From Thermobifida alba (GTDB lineage: Bacteria; Actinomycetota; Actinomycetes; Streptosporangiales; Streptosporangiaceae): 64,000 nt of DNA. The notes beneath the pieces are model-generated. The model saw only the letters and a program-made list of their open reading frames with translations, was not told the origin of the DNA and did no database searches. Each line of letters begins with the position of its first letter. The first letter of the stretch is position 1. Of this stretch, positions 32,288 through 41,464 are shown piece by piece. Location: positions 186,001 through 250,000 of the forward strand of contig NZ_CP051627.1 in assembly GCF_023208015.1 (NCBI RefSeq), written 5' to 3'. The position numbers were made by a program, and so were the translations under genes.

Positions 32288-32363
32288 CGTCTTGTCATCT
32301 CCTCACGTCTGTCGGCCGGGACGGAGCGGAATCAGCCGGCGCGGCCGCGTGTTGGTGACGATC

Positions 32364-33195
32364 ATGACCCACTGGACGCTGCACCGCACCCACACGACCG
32401 CCCGCGGCACCGTGCGCTGGGACCGATTCGGCTCCGGCGACCCCGTGGTGCTGCTGCACGGGACGCCGTTCTCCTCCTACGTCTGGCGGGATGTCGCCCG
32501 CGCCCTCGCCGCTACCCACGAGGTGTACGTATGGGACATGCTCGGGTACGGAATCTCCGAACAGCGCGACGGCCAGGACGTCTCGCTGGCCGCGCAGACG
32601 GACGTCTTCGCCGACCTGCTGGACCTGTGGGACCTGCCCGCGCCCGCGGTGGTGGCGCACGACGTCGGCGGCGCGGTGGCGCTGCGGACGCACCTGCTGC
32701 GCGGCGCCGCCTACCGGAGGCTGGCCCTGGTGGACGCGGTGGCGCTCGCCCCGTGGGGCTCCCCGTTCTTCCGCCTGGTGGGGGAGCACACGCCGGTGTT
32801 CGAGGCGCTGCCCGCGCCCCTGCACGAGGCCCTGGTGCGCGCCTACGTGTCCTCGGCCGCCCGCGGTGCGCTGCCCCCGCCGGTGCTGGACGCGCTGGTC
32901 GCGCCGTGGCTCGGGGAACGCGGGCAGGCCGCGTTCTACCGGCAGATCGCCCAGGCCGACCAGCGCCACACCGAACAGGTGCGGCCGCGCTACCCGGAAC
33001 TCGACCTGCCGGTCCTGGTCTGCTGGGGGGGAGCAGGACGCCTGGATTCCGCCGGAGCGGGGCCGCGAGCTGGCCGCCCTCATCCCCGGGGCGCGGCTGC
33101 GGATACTGCGCGGCGCCGGGCACCTGGTGCAGCAGGACGCGCCCGCCCAGCTCACGGCCGCGCTCGTGGAGTTCCTGGCGGAGCGGGACGGCTGA
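32364..33195 (+). pseudogene. frameshifted haloalkane-dehalogenase-like alpha/beta hydrolase
   Basis: The protein is normal for its class up to residue ~220: VVLLHGTPFSSYVWRDVARAL, nucleophile elbow VVAHDVGGAVALR (Asp nucleophile, as in haloalkane dehalogenases), then PVLVCWG. It then breaks at a run of seven G (33025-33031). With six G the frame continues in GEQDAWIPPERGRELA...GAGHLVQQDAPAQL, which holds the catalytic His, and ends at 33195. As given, the protein loses its His and runs on in a random frame. This could be a sequencing error, a recent mutation or slippage at poly-G. Confidence 0.75.
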
Positions 33196-33294
33196 TCCGG
33201 CCGCCGCGTCCTCCCGCGCGGCACCCGGCGGGCCGCGCGGAGGCGCCGGGGCGGCCGGACGGCGCTCCGGGCGCCCGCGCGCCTTCGCCCGGGG

Positions 33295-34470
33295 TCAGGC
33301 GTGCAGCACCACGGCCAGCCCCTGGCCCACGCCGATGCAGATGGCGGCCAGCCCCCAGCCGCCGCCGCGGCGGCGCAGCTCGTGCGCGAGCGTGCCGAGG
33401 ATGCGGGCACCGGAGGCGCCCAGGGGGTGGCCGATGGCGATGGCGCCGCCGTTGGGGTTGACGATCTCGGGGTCCAGGTCCGGCCACAGCTTCAGGCAGG
33501 CCAGCGACTGGGCGGCGAACGCCTCGTTGAGCTCCACCACGGACAGGTCGCCCCAGCCGATTCCGGCGCGGCGCAGGGCGGTCTCGGCGGCCTCGACGGG
33601 GCCGATGCCGAAGACGTCCGGGTCCACGGCGGCCACCCCGCGGCTGACGATGCGGGCCAGCGGTTCGCGGCCGACCCGTTCGGCCGCGGCGGCGTCCCCG
33701 ATGAGCAGGGCGGCCGCGCCGTCGTTGAGGGGGGAGGCGTTGCCCGCGGTGATGGTGCCGTCGGGGCGGAACGCGGGTTTGAGGGAGGCCAGCTTCTCCG
33801 CCGAGGTCTCCCGGATGCTCTCGTCCCGGTCCAGCTCCGCGCCGGGCACCTGGGTGATCTCGGCGGCGAAGGTCCCCTCGGCCCACGCGCGGGCGGCGCG
33901 TTCGTGGCTGCGCAGCGCGAAGGCGTCCTGCTGGGCGCGGTCGACGCCGTACCGGGCGGCGACCTGCTCGGTGCTCTCCCCCAGGGAGACGGTCCACCGC
34001 TCGGGCATGGCCGGGTTGACCATGCGCCAGCCCAGGGTGGTGGAGTGCAGGGTCTCGTGCCCCGACGGGAAGGCCCGGGCGGGCTTGGGCAGCACCCACG
34101 GCGCCCGGCTCATCGACTCCACGCCTCCCGCCACCGCCAGGGAGGCGTCGCCCACCGCGATCGCGCGGTTGGCGGCGATCGCGGCCTCCATGCCGGAACC
34201 GCACAGCCGGTTGAGGGTCGCCCCCGGGACCGAGGTGGGCCAGCCCGCGAGCAGTGCCGCCATGCGGGCCACGTTGCGGTTGTCCTCGCCGGCGCCGTTG
34301 GCGTCGCCGAAGTAGACGTCGTCCACGGTGGCGGGGTCCAGGCCGGGGGAGCGTTCGGCGAGCGCGCGCAGCACGTGCGCGGCCAGGTCGTCGGGGCGGA
34401 TGCCGGACAGGGCGCCGCCGTAGCGGCCGAAGGGGGTGCGGACCGCGTCGAGGATGTACACGTCGGTCAT
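33295..34470 (-). CDS. acetyl-CoA acyltransferase (thiolase), 3-oxoadipyl-CoA thiolase-like
   Basis: A 391-residue thiolase II. The active-site Cys is in LNRLCGSGMEAAIAANRAI (near residue 90), and GGVESMSRAPWVLPK, NEAFAAQSLACLK, GGAIAIGHPLGASGAR (His) and the C-terminal CIGVGQGLAVVL complete it. The sequence (DVYFGDANGAGEDNRNVARMA, TTLGWRMVNPAM) resembles PcaF, which cleaves 3-oxoadipyl-CoA in aromatic catabolism. General acetyl-CoA acetyltransferase activity is also possible. ATG 34470 is the conserved MTDVYILDAVRTPFG start. Confidence 0.9.
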   Translation of the reverse strand: MTDVYILDAVRTPFGRYGGALSGIRPDDLAAHVLRALAERSPGLDPATVDDVYFGDANGAGEDNRNVARMAALLAGWPTSVPGATLNRLCGSGMEAAIAANRAIAVGDASLAVAGGVESMSRAPWVLPKPARAFPSGHETLHSTTLGWRMVNPAMPERWTVSLGESTEQVAARYGVDRAQQDAFALRSHERAARAWAEGTFAAEITQVPGAELDRDESIRETSAEKLASLKPAFRPDGTITAGNASPLNDGAAALLIGDAAAAERVGREPLARIVSRGVAAVDPDVFGIGPVEAAETALRRAGIGWGDLSVVELNEAFAAQSLACLKLWPDLDPEIVNPNGGAIAIGHPLGASGARILGTLAHELRRRGGGWGLAAICIGVGQGLAVVLHA

Positions 34471-34649
34471 GGGGTCACTCCTGACTCGCCGTCGACTGGG
34501 GACGGTCAGTAACATACCGTCCAGTCAGTTTGCGAGGTGAGGCGAGTGCGGCTCCTCCGGGGGACCCGTCGGGGAACCGCGCGGACCGGAACCGGCCGCG
34601 ACGCGCCGCAGCGCCGGGAGGGCCGGGCGCGCCCGCTAGCCTGGGCGGC

Positions 34650-35342
34650 ATGACCGCCGAACGCCCCCGTGTCATCCTCAGCTGCGCCGTGTCGCTGGAC
34701 GGCCGCATCGACGACGCCTCCCCCGAACGGCTGCGGCTGTCCAGCGAGGCCGACTTCGACGAGGTCGACGAACTGCGCGCGTCCTGCGACGCGATCCTGG
34801 TGGGCGCGGGGACCGTGCGCGCCGACAACCCGCGGCTGCTGGTGCGCTCCCCCGAGCGGCAGCGGCGCCGGCTCGCCGAGGGCCGCACCGCCCACCTGCG
34901 CAAGGTGGTGCTGAGCAGCAGCGGCGACCTCGACCCCGCGGCACGGATCTTCACCACCGGCGACGCCGGATGCCTGGTGTACGTCGCCGACGACGCGCTG
35001 CCCGCCGCCCGGCGGCGCCTCGCCGGCCTCGACGGCGTGGAGGCGGTCGCGGCGGGGCAGCCGGTGCGGCTCGCCGGGGTCCTGGCCGACCTGGCCCGCC
35101 GCGGGGTGCGCCGGCTCCTGGTGGAGGGCGGGACGGCGGTGCACACCGCGTTCCTCACCCACGACCTCGTCGACGAGCTGCGCCTGGCGGTCGCGCCGTT
35201 CTTCGTCGGCGACGAGCAGGCGCCCCGCTTCGTCCACCCGGGGGTGTTCCCGCACCGCCCCGAACGGCCCCTGCGGCTGGTCTCGGTCCGGAACGCGGGC
35301 GGCACGGCGGTGCTGCACTACGCGGCGGGGGAGGAGCGGTGA
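34650..35342 (+). CDS. RibD C-terminal (pyrimidine reductase/DHFR-like) domain protein
   Basis: A 230-residue stand-alone reductase of the RibD_C/dihydrofolate-reductase fold: RVILSCAVSLDGRID, ASCDAILVGAGTVRADNPRLLVRS and RLLVEGGTAVHTAFL are typical. In RibD it reduces the ribosyl-amino-pyrimidine with NADPH. It overlaps the following deaminase gene by GTGA. Order is reversed relative to fused RibD (deaminase first), so the operon encodes a split bifunctional system. Confidence 0.85.
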   Translation: MTAERPRVILSCAVSLDGRIDDASPERLRLSSEADFDEVDELRASCDAILVGAGTVRADNPRLLVRSPERQRRRLAEGRTAHLRKVVLSSSGDLDPAARIFTTGDAGCLVYVADDALPAARRRLAGLDGVEAVAAGQPVRLAGVLADLARRGVRRLLVEGGTAVHTAFLTHDLVDELRLAVAPFFVGDEQAPRFVHPGVFPHRPERPLRLVSVRNAGGTAVLHYAAGEER

Positions 35343-35800
35343 CCCGGCCGACCGACCAGGACCTGCGCCTGCTGCGCCGGACCGTGGAGCTGTCCCGCTC
35401 CTGCCCGCCGTCGCGCACCGCGTTCTCCGTCGGCGCGCTCGTCGCCGCCGCCGACGGCACGGTCCTCGCCGACGGCTACTCCCGCCGCGACGACCCGCAC
35501 GACCACGCCGAGGAGGCGGCGCTGCGGGCCCTGGCCGCCGACGACCCGCGCCTGGCCACGGCCACCCTCTACAGTTCGCTGGAGCCGTGCAGCACCCGCG
35601 CCTCCCGGTCCCGCTCGTGCACGGCCCTCATCCTGGACACCCCGATCCCCCGGGTGGTGTTCGCCTGGCGGGAGCCCGACCTGTTCGTGGACTGCGAGGG
35701 CGCCGAACTGCTGCGGGCGGCCGGGCGCGAGGTCGTGGAGGTCCCCGAACTGGCCCCGCTGGTGCGCCGGGTCAACGCCCACCTGCTCGACCGGCGGTGA
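35339..35800 (+). CDS. RibD-type pyrimidine deaminase
   Basis: A 153-residue CDA-fold deaminase with the zinc motif HAEEAAL (residues ~59-65) and SLEPCSTRASRSRSC (PC-x8-C, slightly different from the PC-x8-C with His/Gly/Arg in RibD). It should deaminate a pyrimidine, plausibly in riboflavin synthesis together with the overlapping reductase. Other nucleoside substrates are possible. GTG 35339 is fixed by the overlap. Confidence 0.82.
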   Translation: MTRPTDQDLRLLRRTVELSRSCPPSRTAFSVGALVAAADGTVLADGYSRRDDPHDHAEEAALRALAADDPRLATATLYSSLEPCSTRASRSRSCTALILDTPIPRVVFAWREPDLFVDCEGAELLRAAGREVVEVPELAPLVRRVNAHLLDRR

Positions 35801-35801
35801 G

Positions 35802-35836
35802 CACGCCCCCGGCCGCTTCGGGGCGCCGGGGGCGTG
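35802..35836 (+). terminator. terminator after the split ribD operon
   Basis: CACGCCCCCGGC (35802-35813) pairs perfectly with GCCGGGGGCGTG (35825-35836) across an 11-nt loop, just after the deaminase stop. Confidence 0.75.
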
Positions 35837-35868
35837 ACGGCCGACGGCGGCGGCCGGGCGGCGGAGGG

Positions 35869-38385
35869 TCAGAAGGAGTCCTTGCGGTCCACCGCCGTCA
35901 CGTGCACGACCGCACGGCCCTCCGCGTCGGAGGCGGCCAGGTCCACCCGGGCGCTGATCCCCCAGTCGTGGTTGCCCTCCGGGTCGTCGAAGACCTGCCG
36001 GACCTCCCAGGAGTCCTCCCGCTCCTCGATGAGCAGCAGGTGCGGGCCGCGCGCGTCGGGGCCGGTGCCCAGCGTCTCGTGCTCGGCGTGGTAGGCGGAC
36101 ATGGCCTCCTCCCACGCCTCGGCGTCCCAGCCGTCCTCGCCGTCCAGCTCGCCCAGCTCCCGGTAGCGGCGCAGCGCGGCCAGCTCCACCCGGCGGAACA
36201 GCTCGTTGCGCACCAGCACCCGGAAGGCGCGCTGGTTGGCGGTGACCGGCTTGGGCTTGGTCTCCACGGGAGCGTCCTCGGGCAGCTCCTCGGCCGGGTT
36301 GGTGAGCTGCTCCCACTCGTCCAGCAGGCTGGAGTCGACCTGGCGCACCAGCTCGCCCAGCCACTCGATCAGGTCGCGCAGCTCCTCGGTCTTGGCGTCC
36401 TCGGGAACCGTCTGGGTCAGCGCCTTGTAGGCGCTGGCCAGGTAGCGCAGCACCAGCCCCTCGGAGCGGGCCAGCTCGTAGTGGCCGATGTAGTCGGTGA
36501 AGGTCATCGCGCGCTCGTACATGTCGCGCACCACCGACTTGAGCTGCAGCGGGTGGTCCCCCACCCAGGGGTGGCCGCGCCGGTAGGTCTCGTAGGCGTG
36601 CTCCAGCAGCTCCTCCAGCGGCTTGGGGTAGGTGATCTCCTCCAGCCGCGCCATCCGCTCCTCGTACTCGATCCCGTCGGCCTTCATCTGCTGCACCGCC
36701 TCGCCGCGCGCCTTGTTGAGCTGGGCGGCGAGGATCTGCCGGGGGTCGTCGAGGGTGGCCTCGACCACGCTCACCACGTCCAGCGCGTAGCTGGGCGAGG
36801 CGGGGTCCAGCAGCTCGAAGGCGGCCAGCGCGAACGTGGACAGCGGCTGGTTGAGCGCGAAGTCCGGCTGCAGGTCGACGGTGAGCCGCGCGGTGCGGCC
36901 CTCGGCGTCGGGCTCCTCCAGCTTCTCCACGATCCCGCCGTCCAGCAGGGACCGGTAGATCGCGATGGCCTCGCGGATGTGGCGGCGCTGGGTTTTGCGG
37001 TCGTCGTGGTTGTCGGTGAGCAGGTGCCGCATGGCCGCGAAGCAGTCCCCGGGGCGGGCGATGACGCTCAGCAGCATCGCGTTGCTCACCTTGAACCGGG
37101 AGGTCAGCGGCTCGGGCTGGGCGTTGATCAGCTTCTCGAAGACCGCCTCGTCCCAGCCGACGAACCCCTCCGGCGGCTTCTTGCGCACCACCTTGCGCCG
37201 CTTCTTCGGGTCGTCGCCCGCCTTGGCCAGCGCCTTCTCGTTCTCCACCACGTGCTCGGGGGCCTGCGCCACCACGTTGCCGACCGTGTCGAACCCGGCC
37301 CGTCCCGCGCGGCCCGCGATCTGGTGGAACTCGCGGGCGCTGAGGCGGCGCACCCGGGAGCCGTCGTACTTGGACAGCGCGGTGAACAGCACGGTGCGGA
37401 TGGGCACGTTGACGCCCACCCCCAGGGTGTCGGTGCCGCAGATGACCTTGAGCAGGCCCCGCTGCGCCAGCCGCTCCACCAGCCGCCGGTACTTGGGCAG
37501 CATGCCCGCGTGGTGCACGCCGATGCCGTGCCGCACGTAGCGGGACAGGTTGCGGCCGAACCGGGTGGTGAAGCGGAAGTTGCCGATCTCCGCGGCGATG
37601 GCCTCCTTCTCCGCCTTGGAGCACATGTTGATGCTCATCAGCGACTGGGCGCGCTCCACCGCGGCGGCCTGCGTGAAGTGCACGATGTAGATGGGGGCCT
37701 CGCGGGCCTCCAGCAGTTCCTCCAGCGTCTCGTGCAGCGGGGTGGTCCGGTAGGAGTAGAACAGCGGGACCGGGCGCTCGGCCGAGGAGACCACGCTGGT
37801 GGCGCGGCCGGTGCGGCGGGTCAGGTCCTCCTCGAAGCGGGTGACGTCGCCGAGCGTGGCCGACATGAGCAGGAACTGCGCCTGCGGCAGTTCCAGCAGC
37901 GGCACCTGCCAGGCCCAGCCCCGGTCGGGGTCGGCGTAGAAGTGGAACTCGTCCATGATGACGGTGCCGATGTCGGCGTCGGCGCCGTCGCGCAGCGCGA
38001 TGTTGGCCAGCACCTCGGCGGTGCAGCACACGATGGGCGCGTCGGCGTTGACGCTGGCGTCGCCGGTCATCATGCCGACGTTCTCGGTCCCGAAGACCTC
38101 GCACAGGTCGAAGAACTTCTCCGACACCAGGGCCTTGATCGGCGCGGTGTAGAAGCTGCACTCGTCGCGGGCCAGTGCGGCGAAGATCGCGCCGGTGGCC
38201 ACCAGGCTCTTGCCGGAGCCGGTGGGGGTGTTGAGGATGACGTTGGACCCCGACACCACCTCGATGAGGGCTTCCTCCTGGTGGGGGTAGAGGGTGAGCC
38301 CCCGTTCCTCGGCCCACAGCGCGAAGGCGTCGAACAGGGTGTCGGGGTCGGCGGTGCCCTTGGGGAGATGATCGATGAGGCTCAC
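35869..38385 (-). CDS. DEAD/DEAH-box RNA helicase with C-terminal DUF3516
   Basis: An 838-residue superfamily 2 helicase. The Q-motif region is TLYPHQEEAL, motif I is TPTGSGKS (near residue 55), motif II is MDEFHFY, motif III is LMSATLG and motif VI is QIAGRAGRAGFD. The last half is the DUF3516 region found in large Ski2-like actinobacterial helicases. Such proteins are thought to unwind RNA in decay or ribosome work; the substrate is not readable. It forms a minus-strand unit with the small XRE gene upstream. Confidence 0.9.
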   Translation of the reverse strand: MSLIDHLPKGTADPDTLFDAFALWAEERGLTLYPHQEEALIEVVSGSNVILNTPTGSGKSLVATGAIFAALARDECSFYTAPIKALVSEKFFDLCEVFGTENVGMMTGDASVNADAPIVCCTAEVLANIALRDGADADIGTVIMDEFHFYADPDRGWAWQVPLLELPQAQFLLMSATLGDVTRFEEDLTRRTGRATSVVSSAERPVPLFYSYRTTPLHETLEELLEAREAPIYIVHFTQAAAVERAQSLMSINMCSKAEKEAIAAEIGNFRFTTRFGRNLSRYVRHGIGVHHAGMLPKYRRLVERLAQRGLLKVICGTDTLGVGVNVPIRTVLFTALSKYDGSRVRRLSAREFHQIAGRAGRAGFDTVGNVVAQAPEHVVENEKALAKAGDDPKKRRKVVRKKPPEGFVGWDEAVFEKLINAQPEPLTSRFKVSNAMLLSVIARPGDCFAAMRHLLTDNHDDRKTQRRHIREAIAIYRSLLDGGIVEKLEEPDAEGRTARLTVDLQPDFALNQPLSTFALAAFELLDPASPSYALDVVSVVEATLDDPRQILAAQLNKARGEAVQQMKADGIEYEERMARLEEITYPKPLEELLEHAYETYRRGHPWVGDHPLQLKSVVRDMYERAMTFTDYIGHYELARSEGLVLRYLASAYKALTQTVPEDAKTEELRDLIEWLGELVRQVDSSLLDEWEQLTNPAEELPEDAPVETKPKPVTANQRAFRVLVRNELFRRVELAALRRYRELGELDGEDGWDAEAWEEAMSAYHAEHETLGTGPDARGPHLLLIEEREDSWEVRQVFDDPEGNHDWGISARVDLAASDAEGRAVVHVTAVDRKDSF

Positions 38386-38467
38386 CCCTCCATACTGCCC
38401 GCTTTCCGCACCCGATCGCTCCGTCCGACGCGAAGAGGGGCCGCGCCGGACGCGGGGGCGGCGGTCC

Positions 38468-38701
38468 TCACGGGGTGGCTTCCGCCTCCTCGGCGCAGGA
38501 GAACACGGCGTCGACCGGCACCCCGAACACCCGGGCGATCCGGAAGGCCACCTCCAGGGAGGGGGAGTGGCGGCCCTGCTCGACGGCGATGACGGTCTGG
38601 CGGGTCACCCCCACACGCCTCGCCAGTTCCGCCTGGGTCATCTCCCCGTGCGCGAAGCGCAGGGCGCGGATGCGGTTGGTGATGCGGACCGGTCTCACCA
38701 C
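38468..38701 (-). CDS. small XRE-family regulator (YozG-like)
   Basis: A 77-residue stand-alone helix-turn-helix: [60 protein letters not shown]. This is the YozG/XRE type that often pairs with a small membrane protein. Two adjacent GTG codons (38701, 38698) can start it, and both overlap the stop of the 30-codon frame upstream. A good promoter overlapping a dyad lies at 38823-38866. Confidence 0.88.
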   Translation of the reverse strand: MVRPVRITNRIRALRFAHGEMTQAELARRVGVTRQTVIAVEQGRHSPSLEVAFRIARVFGVPVDAVFSCAEEAEATP

Positions 38702-38787
38702 GGCCGCAGCCCCCGGCGGCGGGCGGCGGTCCGCACTGCCGCACCGGGCGCGGCCGCGGGCCGCGCGCGTTGGTCCTCCCGTGCCAT
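38695..38787 (-). CDS. putative 30-residue peptide coupled to the XRE gene
   Basis: ATG 38787 follows a strong GGAGGGAAC ribosome site, and the frame ends overlapping the GTG of the XRE gene. The peptide is Arg/Ala-rich ([14 protein letters not shown]...RRRGLRPW). It may be a translational-coupling leader or the stump of the membrane protein that usually accompanies YozG-type regulators. Coding is not certain. Confidence 0.4.
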   Translation of the reverse strand: MAREDQRARPAAAPGAAVRTAARRRGLRPW

Positions 38788-38822
38788 GTTCCCTCCCGGA
38801 CGAGTACGGAGCCGACGCCGGG

Positions 38823-38866
38823 AATGTAAAAAATACCGGACACGATGTCGAATGCCTTTGACATCG
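38823..38866 (-). promoter_or_regulatory. promoter with overlapping operator for the XRE operon
   Basis: On the minus strand TCGACA (38846-38851) and TACATT (38823-38828) are separated by exactly 17 nt. A dyad CGATGTC (38843-38849) / GACATCG (38860-38866) with a 10-nt spacer covers the -35 box. This fits autoregulation by the XRE protein 120 bp downstream. Confidence 0.65.
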
Positions 38867-39063
38867 CCCACGGTGGCGTCCCGGCGGGCACAGGGGTGCT
38901 GAAGTGGGATCTTCCGCCTCCCCGGGGAGCCCGGTCGCGGTGGCGGGGCGGGATTTCCGCGCCTTCGGCCCGACGGCCCCCCTGCTAGAATCGCGGACGT
39001 CCTGGCCGGTCCGTGACCGGTCTGGTGTGCGGAGCCCACCCTTCCGGGCCCGGTTTTTCGCGC

Positions 39064-39137
39064 GGGCCGGTAGCTCAGCTGGTCAGAGCAGGGGACTCAT
39101 AATCCCTGGGTCGCGGGTTCGAGTCCCGCCCGGCCTA
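39064..39137 (+). tRNA. tRNA-Met (CAT)
   Basis: A complete elongator-type cloverleaf: GGGCCGG (39064-39070) pairs with CCGGCCT (39130-39136; G-U at the end). The D arm is GCTCAGCTGGTCAGAGC. The anticodon CAT is at 39098-39100, and the T arm is GCGGGTTCGAGTCCCGC. CCA is not fully encoded. The 3' part is the left attachment site of the adjacent island. A CAT-decoding tRNA-Ile cannot be wholly excluded. Confidence 0.93.
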
Positions 39138-39139
39138 CC
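39093..39139 (+). repeat. attL: 3' part of tRNA-Met, repeated at 43624-43670
   Basis: These 47 bp, from the anticodon stem to just past the tRNA 3' end, recur at 43624-43670 with one difference (A at 39101, C at 43632). Such a direct repeat of a tRNA 3' end is the mark left by tyrosine-recombinase integration. Confidence 0.88.
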
Positions 39140-39257
39140 CGCCGCCACCTGGTATGCAGCCGGTCCCGCTCCCAGGCGACTCCTGACAGCCGATCTGACC
39201 GCCAGCCCGCTTTTCCTCACTGGTTTCCTCACCGGCTGCCGACGATTTCCGTGACCG

Positions 39258-39727
39258 GTGTCCGCCAGTCGCCGGACACCTCGTGCCCGAACACGACAAC
39301 GGACCCAGGGCGGTGAGACCGGCTGGCGCTCCCACGCCATCGCCGCCGCGGTGGACACCCTCATCGTGCTGAGCGTCTACGCCGGGCGCGTGGCCAAGAG
39401 CGTCGTCGGCAGCATCCACCACGGGCTGCGCGCTGACTTGCCCGCGGCCTGCTGCGCCCCGACATCGCCGTCCAGGCCGCCACGCGGCAGACCATCACCG
39501 GCATCGACGGCAACGCCACGAGCGCGCCGTGGATCGGGGTATTGCCGTCGTTCGACAGCACCGTGGTCCTGCTGCCCGGCGAGGAACCGACCCGCGGCGT
39601 CGAACAGTCCGACATCGGCGAGCCGGGCGGCCACCTGGCCTACCTCAACCCCGACGGGACGATGATGTGCTGGGACGCCCCCACCGAGGACACCGGTGGC
39701 GGGCTGGACGACGTCACCGCTGAGTAA
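39258..39727 (+). pseudogene. frameshifted island protein of unknown function
   Basis: The first frame gives HAIAAAVDTLIVLSVYAGRV, then GSIHHGLRADLPAA; near 39448 it loses sense. One missing base there would join it to LLRPDIAVQAATRQTITG and, further on, VVLLPGEEPTRGVEQSDIGEPGGHLAYL...GLDDVTAE, which ends at 39727. The joined protein would have a hydrophobic N-terminal helix and a soluble domain ending in an acidic tail. Function unknown. The start (GTG 39258 or later) is uncertain. Confidence 0.55.
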
Positions 39728-39808
39728 CGTCTCCTCACACTCCTGACACGCAGAAATCCCCGTCCTATGCTGGCGTCGACGGTATGACCAGCAGGACGGG
39801 GATTACTC

Positions 39809-41033
39809 ATGAAGGACGATAGCACCATAGGCGCCCAGATCCGAGACCTGCGCCGCCGTCGCGGTCTCACCCAGGAGGACCTGGCGGCCAAGGCCGGCCT
39901 GTCACGCGACGTCATCAAGAAGATCGAGAGCGGCGGCAGCGCGCATGTCCACCTACCACGCCATCGCTCGCGCACTCGGCGTGGTCACGCTCACGTTCGC
40001 GGCCCCGCGGTCCCCAGAGCCGGTGCCCGCAGCCCACAACGACGCCGCCCTGGCCGAGATCCGCTCGGCCATCAACCCGCCCACGGGCATCGACGGACAG
40101 CCCCTGTTCAAGTTCAACGGCGATGCCGAGCCGGACCTGGGCATGCTGCGCGATGCCGTCCGCACCGTCGCGCTGGCCTACCACGGTGACCGCTACGACA
40201 CGGTGGCCGAGCTCGCGCCCGCCGTGGTGCGGTCCGCCCACCAGCACGTCGCCGCCCTCGACGGCGACCAGCAGGCCGAGGCACGGCGGCTGCGCTCCGA
40301 CGCGCTCGGCGCGATCGGCCGCTACCTCATCCAGATCCGCGAGCACGACCTGGCGCTGATGGCGCTGCGCGACAGCCTCGCCGACGCGCTCGCCATCGAG
40401 GACAAGTCCTTGGCCGCGGCTGCGATCAGCAGCCAGGCGTGGGCTCTCATGCGCCAAGGGCGGTTCCGGGAGGTCGAGGACCTGTGCGTCGCCGCGGCTG
40501 ACCGAGTGGAGCCGCAGATCTCCAAGGCCACGCCGGACCAGCTCTCGGCGTGGGGATGGCTGATGCTGCGTGCCGCAGCCGCCGCAGCACGCAACAACCG
40601 CCCGGCCGAGGCACGCGAATACCATCGGGTCGCTGTAGCCGCAGCCGCGCCGCTGGGCCGCGAGCATGAGCACACCGTCGGCTGGCGTGCCTGGGGGCCG
40701 CTCACCGTGGCGTTGAAGGGCCCCGAGCATGAACTCGTGATGGGGGCGCCCGACCAGGCGCTGGCCCTGACCGAGCAGCTGCCCGTCGGGGTGGGCCGCA
40801 CCATGCCGTCGGACTGGCACCGCCACCTGCTGGACCGCGCCCACGCCCACCTGCAGCTCGGCGACACCGACCGCGCCACCGAGATCCTCACCCGCCTGCG
40901 CGTGCAGGCGCCCGTCTGGCTGCGCTACCAGCAGACCGCACGCGAGATCACCGAGGACCTGCTGGCCGCCGCCAAGCGTATGCCCTCCGAACAGCAACGC
41001 GATCTCGCCGACTTCCTCGCTGTCACCCCATAA
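39809..41033 (+). pseudogene. XRE-family regulator with TPR-like domain, split by a frameshift
   Basis: Frame one (from 39809) encodes the helix-turn-helix: GAQIRDLRRRRGLTQEDLAAKAGLSRDVIKKIESGGSA. At 39941-39945 the natural continuation (MSTYHAIARALGVVTLTFAAP) moves to another frame, which then runs 363 codons to 41033 as a helical, TPR-like domain. Two bases lost from a GCGCGC run would explain it. Alternatively the second part is translated alone from ATG 39945, but it has no ribosome site. The intact type of protein is a common regulator in actinomycete elements. Confidence 0.7.
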
Positions 41034-41050
41034 CCGCTGACCAGCGGCGT

Positions 41051-41100
41051 GGGTACGTTCCGTACCCGAACGGAGAGCCCTCGTCCAGAACGGGGGCTCT
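41051..41100 (+). terminator. double hairpin after the XRE gene
   Basis: GGGTACG/CGTACCC (41051-41067, 3-nt loop) is followed by AGAGCCCTCGT/ACGGGGGCTCT (41074-41100, 11 bp with one G-U). They stand 17 bp after the regulator's stop. Confidence 0.65.
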
Positions 41101-41179
41101 TCGTCACTGGGAGTGTTCGACGACGTTTCGTAACGTCCATCTCACCGAGTCACCGAATCGACCCGCCGTGAGGTGAGAC

Positions 41180-41464
41180 ATGACGGAGCCGAGCGAGCGC
41201 GAACTCCAGCGCCTGGACCTGCTGGGACCATGGCCGACCGGAGCAGAGGATCTCGAAGCCAGCCACCCCGACTGGATGATCTGGAGATCCCGGGGGCAGG
41301 ACGGCACGCACGGCCCATGGATGGCGCAGCGCTCCGAGTTCCTGACCCCCCGGCAGCAGACGCGAGGCCTGCGCTCGACCCTGACCGCGGACACGGTCGA
41401 CGAGCTCGGTCGGCTGCTCGACGCCCAGGAGCGGCTGCGGGAGCAGGAGGCGTCGGATGGCTGA
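41180..41464 (+). CDS. small island protein A (94 aa)
   Basis: A soluble, acidic protein: LLGPWPTGAEDLEASHPDWMIWRSRGQDG ... STLTADTVDELGRLLDAQERLREQE. It is a paralogue of the next gene: both share (S/T/R)xxPDWxIxR and a C-terminal TAD-V-x2-L-x2-L helix. Its stop overlaps the ATG of that gene. Function unknown; such proteins appear beside XRE regulators in actinomycete islands. Confidence 0.7.
   Translation: MTEPSERELQRLDLLGPWPTGAEDLEASHPDWMIWRSRGQDGTHGPWMAQRSEFLTPRQQTRGLRSTLTADTVDELGRLLDAQERLREQEASDG

Noticed and set aside
35318-38317. Frames of about 1000 codons on both strands around the helicase gene
   Set aside because: They shadow the DEAD-box helicase; the translations are Arg/Gly/Ala-rich without any domain.
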